From Aporrectodea caliginosa (lineage: Eukaryota; Annelida; Clitellata; Crassiclitellata; Lumbricidae), in contig JACEVL010000147.1 in assembly GCA_020284085.1 (NCBI GenBank), forward strand, positions 577,501 through 641,500: DNA of 64,000 bases. Direction: 5' to 3'. The notes below the pieces were generated by a model. The model did no database searches and was not told where the DNA came from. It was given only the letters and a program-made list of their open reading frames with translations. The position numbers and the translations under genes were made by a program. The first letter of the stretch is position 1, and the number at the start of each line of letters is the position of its first letter. Of this stretch, positions 1-43,200 are shown one piece after another.

Positions 1-23
1 ATTCCCTCGACTCGGAGAACATT

Positions 24-31383
<31,360 letters not shown>

Positions 31384-34300
31384 TGAGGGTGAATCGTATA
31401 ACCATCGGAAAGCGCCTACATCACCAATCACTACGCAGTACCGTCTTCGCCAACGCTGCCGCTGTCTTCCGACATGGCCAAGCTGTAGAGCTACCTACTA
31501 CGATCAACCTAATACGTTTTCCTTCGATTGCTTGCCATCATCAGACGAAAAGTTCGCCTTGACCTGTGCTACTACTGCAGGCGACCGCGATAAGCCACAT
31601 GTCTGTGTAGCACTCCGAAACGATCCGATGCAGATTATCACAGATTCATCAGAACACTTCAGAAGGAGATTATGCATTGGATGATCTGTGTCATAGGCAA
31701 CAGACTCTGATGGTAATCCCATCTACAAACACATCGATCTGAAACCGTATTCAGATTACACACGTTGCAATCGAATCTGAGCTAATAATTTATTATTATG
31801 ACTGAGTTCTGTGGGGTGGAGTAGTTGAGGATGTGATTGATAGCACGTGACTAGCATAACGCTGAAGAAATTCAGGTGGAATTGTAATTGCATGATTAAC
31901 AGACATACGATGTATATCATAGTTTTGTGACGGGGTCTCTGATAAACTCTCAAGTTGCCCTTGATTTCAAGCATGCAGTTGATAACGCTTTTGGCTATAT
32001 ATATAGATGGGTTGTATAGCCTGTCTATAAAGGTTATGCTTAACATTCACGGAGGCCTAACTGAACCTACAGTGTAAATATTCGTTTTGCTGGGCATAGA
32101 TCAAGCTGTAAGTGCAAGTTAAGATGATGGTTTCATTTAGTTTATCGGGTCTGACCGCGTCTATTCAGAAGTTTAATCCTATGATATTTCAAAAGTGAGG
32201 TTCGAAATTAACACAGAGAACAACTGAGTTAATTGTTTTGTTTCAAATGGACATGAGATTAAGTTCTAATTCAGCGTAAGTTCGTCGCAATGCTGTTTTG
32301 GCGTTCGTCATTAGAGGAGTTCAGTAGACCTTGGCCAGCCCTGAGGTAGCTGAGGTAGTAGAATGCTTATACTTGCATTGCACTGAGTTATAGTTTATTT
32401 CTGCTGTGTACAAAAATGAAGTTGCGTTCTGTAGACATGTCTTGACAACTGTTTGACAATTCCACGTCGCTAGGCTCCAATATAAATTGCACGGGTTAGC
32501 GTCACTTGAAGTAAGTAAATAAATTGTCATAATCTGGAACTGCCTTTGTTTTGATTAACGCCAGAACGATGAACTTGTCTTGCTCGTTGTTGTATGTTTT
32601 GCTTTCATTTCAGTTGTACGTTTTGAATAGTATGTTATTAGGCCGTACACACGCAATAAACAATGTAGATTTGGGTGGTCTCTTTCTGAAAGGTAAACAC
32701 AACTAAATTTGAGTGAAATTAAAAAATTTCAATTTTCACGCACATGCAAGTAGATGAGTTTCCACGTATGTACAACTTTACTTTGGGCAGCTGCTCTTCA
32801 AATGGAATAACTTAGAACAAGATTTGGGTGAAATTATTGTATACCTTGGAAGTTTGAAATTAGGAGAGCTTTGAGGCAAGTGTTTCTGTTTGTAGCATAC
32901 AGATGTAAGTATTTCTAACCATTGCCTCTTTGGTTTGGGACACTGTTGTTTTGTTTTTGTTTTCTCTAGCGGAATTTCTGTCTCGATTCAAGCGACCTAA
33001 TACGGCTATGATGTTCCAGTACTGTACTAATTTCTCTCGTGCTCTAACCGTCAGTCTTTTTTCATGTCTATTTGTCTGCTTCCGTATTTGTTGATCGTTG
33101 TCTGCATCTGTCTCATGATTGCAAAGATAATGTAATAGAGCCTATTATGTTTTCCCTGGTATAAATAGATAATCGACTAAGAGTGAATGTAACATGTACT
33201 TTCTCATAGAAAATCGTTGTAGAGTTAAGTCCATAGTAGGTTCGCCAAAATTTCATGATGATTATCCACTAATTCCACTTAGACTACTGCTGATCTTTTG
33301 AAACAAGTTTTGCTCAAATTAACGTTTCGTGGATATTGTAAATATGCGGTTAAGAATGATTCTTCTTATGAATAGGATAAGTATATTATTCTCCATATAA
33401 AAAAGGTGTTCTGCATTTTGAATTCCTATGCCATACACTGATATCTTTCAACTTAGTTATGGAATAGATTAGACTTTATTAAATATAACCAGAATGCTTA
33501 CTTTCAAAGCTTATACATTTATGTACAGCAAGAATATATTGATAGATTTTATGTAGTTATAAATATTGTTCAGTGTCATGGGTTAAAGGTCTGTAGCCTA
33601 TGTTAAACCTCTAGTGACAGGAAGAACAGAGGATGAATAACGAATGAGATTATATGTATTATATTAAGGCAGTATTAAGTTATATTATAAAGTTATAAGT
33701 ATATCCAAGTAAGCCGTAGCTTTCATTTCTGGTATTAAAGTAGTAATTATTTGTAAAACAATGTGATAAGTATATATCCAAGTAAGCTTTACATTATAGG
33801 AAGTAAATGGAAGGCAGATAGAATTGAAACTGGTTGCGTACTTTACAGTAAATCGATTGCCTTATTGCTATAAACTATGTTGTTACTTCTGAGTGCTGAC
33901 ACATCACAAGTTTTAGACACTGCAGGCTATTCGTTCATAAAACAATTGTTCACGCACGTGTTAAGAAAATAAGACTGTTTCCGTGTGTTCCCTGGATCGT
34001 TGATTCAAATGCGCCTGAACGACAAGGTTTGTCTGCAATGTTCTGACATTTCTGTAACGTATTAGTCATTGTAAACATGATGACCGTTATTTGGATATCA
34101 ACTGAAAGTCGCAACACTGAGCAAACCAAATCTAAATGCTCACAAAATGTGCCTGTCTCTGTTAAGTGCGATTTTCCATTTCACTCGCGCCTTATGAATT
34201 CGCACATCCGTGCGATCTTTGGCGAATATAGGGTCGTAGTAGTAATAGTGTTAACCTGACCTGATTTGACATAAATTGCATCAGGAAACATGTTTCTGAA

Positions 34301-35686
34301 TTACGAGAGTAGGCCTATCGACACTACCGACTCGATTAGACCAATGATGATGATAATAATAAAAAAAAGACCCAGATGTCGACCCATTTGTTGGCCAGAT
34401 CAGTCGCCGAAACATTTAACACAATCGAAATTCTGACGTCTAGAATAGCAAGTTCTTAACAATAAAAATTTTGTAGTTTTTAAGTGCATAAAATTTTAAC
34501 ATATCAATATGTTGCCTACTTGCCTTCTTTCATGTTTAGTTTCTCGTACATTATTCATCGAACGCATGAGGATTTCGACAATAGTCTATTCTAATGTGCT
34601 GACGTATAGTCTACATGTAAAGGAACGATTATGTTTCCCTGTGGTGAGCACCTTTAGATATATTTGCACACATCTATAGATATTTGTGAGCGTTCCCTGT
34701 ACATAAAATTGCACTTTACAGAGTGATGTTTTAGTAGGCCTATAGCTTAAGTCGAGCTGAGGTATCGCAATGTAATTGCGTCAACAATGCTGCCACTTTG
34801 TAAATAGTGTTCTTGAATCTAGAATGAAGAAGAGTAATTTGTGGGTCTTAAGCCAAGGAGCTTTGCATAGATATTGGCGTTGTAATTGATAATGGGTTAC
34901 ATGGGCGTTCTCGTTTGACTGCTGAATGCGACAAGACATTCGCTGCGATTGTGTGTTGCAAATGTTACTTTTCACTGAGAGTTCACCAGTATGTTTTTTC
35001 TGTTTTGTTGTGCATAAAACAATGTAGCCCAGAATATTAGACGGAAATTGTTGCAAAGGCAAAATTATAGACTCGTTAGATTATGCAAGGAGTTAGCTCT
35101 AAGTGCAATTTAAAGGATCATTGTGTAATAATGTACTATTATAGCTCTCAAATAGTCATCCTATAACTCTAAAATTTAGACTTAAGCCATCTTGTTGTTC
35201 ATCCCTAAGTAAAATATGATCTATTTGCATTTAAATTAAATGATGAAAATCTGTGTTTCTCATGTTTTTTAATTGCTTTTGTTTACAGTGCCTTCTAAAA
35301 CACTTCTAAAATATTACGTTTGAACACTTGTGAAGTATGTCCATATTCGCTATGATGTCTTAATAAAATTTATTTTAATGCAAGACTTGGTGATACTTAG
35401 AATTAGAACTCTGAGAAAAAAAAATATTATGTCTACAGCTGATGATAGGCAAGTATATTCACTGGTTAGCTACTACAGCTATATCCTTCCTTATTGGGAA
35501 CACACAGTTTCACAACGCATATAATATCAACTATAAACTCACCCTATAAAGCTTAAATTTTAAATCTGAGAATGTCATGCAAGAGAAGGCAAATTCTCAT
35601 TCTTGTATGACTAAAACGCTAAAAAATTGTAGTAACGCGTTTTCGATAATTTATCAGATGGGCCTAATGTATTGGTTGGTTGCTGT
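31384..35686 (+). other. Delta 3' untranslated region and intergenic spacer
   Basis: No coding exon seen after the ATEV stop. Possible polyadenylation signals AATAAA occur at 32518-32523 and 32655-32660; the true end of the transcript cannot be decided from sequence. Confidence 0.4.
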
Positions 35687-35695
35687 GTCGTATCC

Positions 35696-36090
35696 GGTAT
35701 CCGGACTTTACCCCCCGGCCCATTACCCCCCTGCCATTACCCCCCTGCCATTACCCCCCGCCATTACCCCCGACCATTACCCCCGTAATTAATCAATAAC
35801 AATATAATTAATTATTATAAAATTATATAATATTAATAATTAATATATTTATTAGTGATATTAATTATTATTACATATTATATATTATTTTAATAATTAT
35901 ATTACTATATTAATTAATAAATATTATTATAATTCATTATATTATAGTTATAATTAATAATTATAATTATTATTTATAATATTATATATTATTAATTATA
36001 ATTATAATTATGATATATTATTATACGGGACGGGGGGTAATGGCAGGGGGTAATAGGGGAGTAATGGGCCGGGGGTAAAGTCCTAGACCC
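35696..36090. mobile_element. Short foldback element with 9 bp target duplication
   Basis: GTCGTATCC flanks both sides (35687-35695 and 36091-36099). Ends GGTATCCGGACTTTACC and, inverted, GGGTCTAGGACTTTACC. The left arm is a tandem array of about 13 bp units like CCCCTGCCATTAC, and the right arm has the same in inverse. The loop is almost pure A and T. Same architecture and duplication length as 16510-17811. Confidence 0.85.
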
Positions 36091-36099
36091 GTCGTATCC

Positions 36100-36653
36100 A
36101 CTCACTGTATAGTCTCACACGTCTATAGGCTGCTCCAAACTCAAATCAAATGTTTTAGGACAGTAATTATTTACTTGTTGCTTTCTGTTCATACAAAGGT
36201 TTCTTGTGAACGAACGAAGCTTTTAGTATCTAAATAAGAAAACGATCAGTTTCGTAAAAGGCGTACCAAACATTTTCTGGTGTAATTTCTTCAGTAAAAT
36301 GTTTCTCGATGGCCAGAGGATTAAGCTATCGAATTTCAGCGCTCTGAGACTAGAATATGAGCTTCGTAGCTTTCCTCTTGAAGCAGTAATTAAACTATAA
36401 AAATATAGACTATTTGAAAGTCTATCCAGTTCATGTTCTCGTTCTTCTGACCTCTCGTTGTCATAATCTGTTAGCCAGTATTAGGAATAGGAATCAACTA
36501 AGCTTATTTGAAATTGCAGAACAAAGGACAACAACTGTGGTCAAAACGGATGGCAGTTCTTAGTACAGCTAAATTGTGCCATTCCTGATAGATTGGTTGC
36601 ATTAGACTAAAATTGTTACGAGATGAAGAACAGCTTTAAATAACCTACGTCGA
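36100..36653. other. Spacer downstream of the fibrinogen-domain gene
   Basis: No feature recognised. Confidence 0.4.
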
Positions 36654-36659
36654 TTTATT
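36654..36659 (-). promoter_or_regulatory. Polyadenylation signal AATAAA
   Basis: AATAAA on the minus strand, about 92 bases after the stop codon of the fibrinogen-domain gene. Confidence 0.55.
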
Positions 36660-36750
36660 ATACATATTTACAATATATTACAATATATACAGCATTAATA
36701 CAAATACGAGGCACATTGTTCGTAAAAATTCAGTCTCAACTTCCGCCATA

Positions 36751-37223
36751 TCACGATTTTGGCGCCGACCTCGGTATGATTTTCATTTCCACTTTCTTCA
36801 GTGAGTACTTGCTACCAGTCCACGACTTCCAGGCCACTCCGTCGAAACGTTCAGCCTCCACGCTGCCTCCCCGGTAATACTTTCCATTGAGGTTCGACTT
36901 GTAGCACTTGAAGTACCACCACGCACCAGAGAATCGACGCGCACAGTTCCCGTCAAACTCCTTTTCGACGAGGTCGTTATCGACGTCCATCGTGGAGAAT
37001 CGATTGCCGTGGTGTTTGGTGAGGGAGTCGCCGGCTGGACTGTCCTTGTAACCGGTCACGAAGATCCGGTAGCCGTCCGATTCATCGGATAATCGGAATC
37101 GGTCGTAGTCGACGATGTGCGTGTTCCGATCCCAGTCTGTTAGTTCGATGCGGAGGCTGTAGTGATCCTGATTGGTTAGTAAGTGGATGATCTCATTTCC
37201 GATCCAGTGCTCACCGTAGACGT
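36751..37223 (-). CDS. Fibrinogen-domain gene exon 4: rest of fibrinogen domain
   Basis: Acceptor CACTGTAG|AC (phase 1), stop TGA at 36751-36753. It encodes [18 protein letters not shown], a calcium-site segment FSTMDVDND, and [15 protein letters not shown] with the second disulfide pair, followed by [11 protein letters not shown]. The domain is complete at about 220 residues, with a short tail ending RSAPKS. Confidence 0.96.
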
Positions 37224-40200
37224 CTACAGTGATCGATTGACATCAGTTACACGGTGCTTATTATAATGGCGCTATATGAAGCTCAAGCTAATTATCTAGT
37301 AATTGAAATAATTCGGTAGATGAGTGATTGGGTAAATCAGTGAGTGGTTGAATGAGTGTGCGATTAGGCCTAGGTGAGTAGATCAGTGGGCGAGTGGATG
37401 ATTTGATGAGTGGATGGATAAGTAAGTAAGTAGCCTTTAGTTGCATCTGAGAAGCGCACGTGCATTACATTGTATACAACGATTACATACATTTTAAAAT
37501 AAACTATAACTGTAGCAGATTATAAAGTCACACATGCACAAATAAATATAACTAAAGATGCATCGGTTAACAAAACTGCTTTTAAACAATTTAGATTTAA
37601 CAAAAGACAGCATGAAAGGATGTCCTCTCTTGCGAAGTAAGTAGTTGTCCTCCCGAAGAGGTGGCAAGAGCTGATGAATGCAGTGTAGCGTGGGTGAGTG
37701 GTTCGATGAGTGGGTGAGTGAATGTGTGGGTGAGTGAGTAGTAGGTGGGAGTGAGTGAGAGAGTGAGTCTTACTTCCAAATCCGTTCTTGTATTCGTTCC
37801 AGTTGCGATAGAAATTGACTGATCCGTCCTGTCGTCTCTGGATGAGGGTCCATCCGCCGTTCTTCATGTCGCAGTAGACTTCGACCGCCTTATTTTCCTT
37901 CCCTGGGGTTACCTTCAACGGAGTGTTGTGGCGCCTGCCTTTCAAATAATGGTCGTAGCAATCTGCAAGAAATTATTTGACATCACTCCTAATAATATAC
38001 GAGATAGGTTCCGACTTAAAATTAAAGCGTATCTAAAATATTTTTGAAAGGCATATCAATTCTGCTAAAAACTAAAAACTTGTTCATGAAGATTGTCAGA
38101 AGAGTGGTCTCTGGGTCTTGTAGGTCGACCCTTTAGAAGTTTAGATGGCTTCGGTTGAAGAGCAAGCACGACCACGTCAACAGGACATATTTCTCAACAG
38201 AAAATTTACGCTGGTATTCAAGTTACCCTTTCGAAAGTAATGTGGAGCAGAGTTTGCACAATACGGCCTGGAATTCTATGCGACTGACTGAACGCACGCT
38301 ACGTAAAAGAATCATTCTTGTTAGTGTGGACTGTGTGGTGAACAGGCGCAAATACATGATGAATAAGATCATGTTAGAACCCTTCTCGGGAAGTTCAAGT
38401 CGTTTGATAATATAGTTTAACGCACTAAGAATGCAGTTTTGCTTGTGAGGATTAGAAAAATAATTAGATTGTAGGCCCTATTACATGTAGATTGAAACTT
38501 TACCCTTCATTTCGTTCCTGTTTTGCATCTCATAGATTGGCGGATCGGGAAAGGCATCTAAGACTGATTCTTGCGATTTAGGTGAACTGCTTGTAGGCTT
38601 TGATTTTTCTTTGGAAGGGACTTTGACTGATTGTTTGGCTTCCCTAGCATCCGACGATGACTTTGTGCTCGATTTGGTCAGGTTTGCACTGGGTTTAACA
38701 TTGGGTTTAGTTTCTTTCGGACTTCTGTTATCCGTTGTTGGTGATTCGGGCTTTTCCGGAGGTTTTTCCATGCTAGATTCCTTTGATGGTTTCTGGTGCG
38801 ACGATTTAGCACTAGGTTTCAACAAACGTTTAATTGGATCTTTTTCTGCCGGAATCTTTTTATCTGTTTCTGACTTTTCTGACTTTTCAGATTTCTGTTC
38901 TTCTGACTTTGGCGATTCATCGGTGACCGTTTCTGGTTTAACATCTTCTTTAGTTGGAAGATTTTCATCACTGACCTCTGCTGGTTTAACATCTTCTTTA
39001 GTTGGAAGATTTTCATCACTGACCTCTGCTGGTTTAACATCTTCTTTAGTTGGAAGATTTTCATCGCTGACCGCTTCTGTTTTAACATCTTCTTTAGTTG
39101 GAAGATTTTCATCACTGACCGCGTCTGGTTTAACCTCTTCTTTAGCTGGAAGTTTTTCATTGTCTTTTATTGTAGTACTGATATTTATCTCTTTGCTATC
39201 GTTTAAAACGTCTTTAATTTCGTTTTCTTTATTCTCTGCTTTCTGGTCGTCCGAAATCTCTTCTTTAGGCTGAACATCGTTATCGTTATCGTGACTTATG
39301 TCTTCTCTATTTCCAAGTTTGTCGTCATCACTGATACGTTCAAGAAGCTCATTTAACTCGTCTTTTATCTCGTAATTTTCTTTATTTTCCTTCTTAGAGT
39401 GTCCGTCCTTTGTGGCTTTGTATTTAAGATCTGTGCTGTCGTCGCCAGTTTGTGCAGGATTTTCCTCTGACGGAAAAGCCTTTGGATGTCCTATGTCCAT
39501 TGAGGTCGTTTGACTGGAATTCGTCTCCTCTTCTCGGGCTACGGATGGAGGCAACTTTGGTTCGGATGTCTTCAGATCATAACCATTTTCGTATGGATTT
39601 ATTCTGGCGTCACTGACTTTTTCTTTATCTAATATTTTCGGAATCCGTGGTCCCTCGGCGTCTTCGTGATTATCAACTCCTTCAGCAGATCTGACACGTG
39701 TTCTACCCATTAGAATCTCTAGTTCGTCTACCCTCTGCGCTTCAGATTCACCATCGTACATCGCTGCGTGATCCCATCTCAAACTCTTCTGACAGCTTTC
39801 CTGGATGGTTTTTAATTTGTTCTTGTGAAATTCTTGTTCTTGGTTCATCGTGTTCATTTTCGACAGGACTTCATTCATGAGAATCGACTGGTTCAGGATC
39901 TGCTTCACTAGAAGGTGATTGTCGCCTTCGACTTGGTGAAACTTATCTTGAAGCTTTTCCAGCAACGACGACTGCTTCAGAACCATTTCGCTGAGGTGTT
40001 TTATTTTGCTCTGCTGTTCCTCTACGGCCAGCATACAACTGGTTCCGCCATCCATGTTCTTTTTGCTGGAGCTTGACTCGGCCAGATCCCTGGAGCTCCC
40101 AATTTGTTGGATTTGCGCTGTCTGGCGCTGGAGGAGTCGTTTGTGCTCTGATTGTAGATCATGGAAGGTGTGATTAAATCTGAGGATTTCGCCTTCAAGG

Positions 40201-43200
40201 CGGAGAATGTGTTTTTCCAGCTGATCGATGGCAGATTTCTTTGACTGAACGTCGAAAGATTCTTTGAGCAGGTGGTTCTCCATGCGACTTATCTGCAGTT
40301 CGAGTGACTGAATCTTCTCCGAATACCTTTGCTCGACGCTGAGGAACCACTCGTTCAGTAATTTATTGTCCGTTTCTTTCTTAACGTCTGCTTTAGACGT
40401 GACGTGAGAACTATCATCTGTCTCAGCGTTACTTCGTTCGCTTGCTAAACCAGAATCCTCCTTTTCTTTACTGCCAGTATAACTATCTGCCGATTCGGAC
40501 ACTCTGTGATTAACCCTTTCATCTCCTACCTGTGCGCTTCCACTTGTTTCTGATTCAGACCTTGCTTCCGAGTGTGCTTCTAATTCCTCAGAGGTTGTTG
40601 CATTATTAGCATCTGCATCTGATGACGCGGCCTTTGCATCTGTTTCTTCGGACATTTTGCCAGATACAACATCTACTACTTCCTTACGTGGTGCTTCATC
40701 TTTGGAATCTATTGTCTCAAGTGTTGTTTCGCTTTTAGAATCCACTCCTTTAGATTGTGTTTCTTCTTTAGAAACTTCTTCGTCCGACAGTGTCTTACTT
40801 TTAGAAACTTCTACCTCAGGTGTACCTTCGCTTGCAGGATCTGCAGTTTCTGATGTTGTTTCGCTCGTTGTATCTACCGCTTCAGGTGGAGTTTCGCTTT
40901 TGGAGTCTACTGTTTCAGGTGTTCTTTCGTTAATAGAATCTACTGCTTCGGATGATGTTTCGCTGTTAGAATCTGGTGCTTCCGGTGATGTTTCACCACT
41001 AGAATCAACTGTTTCAAGTGTTGCTTTGTTTGTATCATCTACATTTTCGGGTGCTGTTTCATCAGTAGAATCAACTGATTCATGTGTTATTTTATTAATA
41101 GAATCTTCTGCTTCCAGTGATTTTTCGTTAGTAGAACCTAATGTTTTGGGTATTGTCTCGCTTTCAAAATCTGCTGCTGCAAGTGTTGATTTGCTACTAG
41201 AATCCACTGTTCCCGGTGTTGGTTGACTAATAGAATCTGATTCTGGTGATGATTCATTAATAGAATTTGGTGCTTCTGATGATGTTTCACTGATAGAATC
41301 TTCTGCTGAGGTGGATGTTTCATTAATGGAATCTGTTGCTTCGGATGGGGTCTCAATAATAGAATCTTCAGCTTTGGGCGTTGTCTTCCCGCTTATGTCA
41401 ACATTTTCGGCTACATTTCTCTGTTTAGAAATGTCTGCAGGGTCTTCAGTCTTTGTAGTTCGGTCTGTGTTAATGTCCTTTTGGGTTTCAACAAGTTCTG
41501 CTTCATTACTTCCATGCTTTGCTTCACTTTCCGCTTGTTTCCTGTTCCCTTCTGTTTGCCCATCATCGTTTAAGCTCTCATTGTTCTTGGCATTGTCATC
41601 TTTGTCATCTCTTCCTTCAGTGTTCTCAATGTTCTTGTCACTGTCTTCCTGGGTGTTCTCATCGTGCTTCGGACTGTCTTCTTCATTATGCTGAGTCTGT
41701 TCGTCACTGCTCTTTGAAGTGGATTTTTCATCTTTTACGTTGCCTTTCTCAGTGGCGTGCACGCCCTGTTCGTTACTTTTCTCACCATACTGAAAGGATT
41801 CTTTCTCTTCGGAGTCTTCCTGATTAGTAATATCAGAGGCATTACTTTCCTCGGCTTTGTCGTCTTCACTTTTCTTTAAACTTTGCGTCGTTAAATCGCC
41901 TGCATTGAAAAATCGTCTTGGCGTATGCCAGCATTCTTTGGCTCTGGTAAGAATGCAATACCCTGATTGAGATTCCTTAACGAACGGCAGAGATTCGTAA
42001 AAGTCTATTCCTCTCAGATATTTGCTGCTAGCAGCATCGTTCTCAGATTCAGTAGATCGAACAGAAGAGGTTGAGTTGCTATCCTCTTCAACGTCTTGAA
42101 GTTTGTGGCTTGGCTCAGAATTAGGTGACGCATCAGTTACATTCAAGTCTGCTGAGGCCTTGATGTCGTCTGAATGAGTAGGTAGAATAGAGGCATCTTT
42201 GCCCTTATCTTCTTTAATTTCTTCACTATCATCTGTAGCATCTTTGCCCGAATCTTCTTTAATTTCTTCACTATCACCTGTTACATCATTGACCGAATCT
42301 TCTTTGATTTCTTTACCATCACCTATAGCACCTTTGTCTGTATATTCTTTACTTTCTTCACTATCGCCTATGACATCTTTGCCTGTATCTTCTTTGATTT
42401 CTTTACTATCACCTGTAACAACTTTGCCTGTATCTTCTTTAATTTCTTCACTATCGCCTGTAACATCTTTGCCTGTATCTTCTTTAATTTCTTCACTATC
42501 ACCTATAACATCTTTGCCTGTATCTTCTTTAATTTCTTCACTATCACCTGTAACAACTTTGCCTGTATCTTCTTTAATTTCTTCACTATCGCCTGTAACA
42601 TCTTTGCCTGTATCTTCTTTAATTTCTTCACTATCACCCGTAACATCCTTGCCTGTATCTTCTTTAATTTCTTCACTGTCACCTATAACATCTTTGCCTG
42701 TATCTTCTTTAACTTCGTCACTATCATCTGTGACATCCTTGCCTGTATCTTCTTTAATTTCTTCACTATCACCTATAACATCCTTGCCTGTATCTTCTCT
42801 AATTTCTTCACTATCACCTATAGCATCTTTGCCTGTATCTTCTTTAACTTCGTCACTATCATCTGTGACATCCTTGCCTGTATCTTCTTTAATTTCTTCA
42901 CTATCACCTGTAACATCTTTGCCTGTATCTTCTTTAATTTCTTCACTATCACCTATAACATCTTTGCGTGTATCTTCTTTAACTTCGTCACTATCATCTG
43001 TGACATCTTTGCGTGTATCTTCTTTAACTTCGTCACTATCATCTGTGACATCCTTGCCTGTATCTTCTTTAATTTCTTCACTATCACCTGTAACGTTTTG
43101 CACGTTGTCTTCACGTAAACTGTCGTTGACTGTGTTTACAGTTTCTCTTTCGCTATCACTGAGTTTGCTTTCTTCTACATTCTCTTCACTGTGCTCCATT

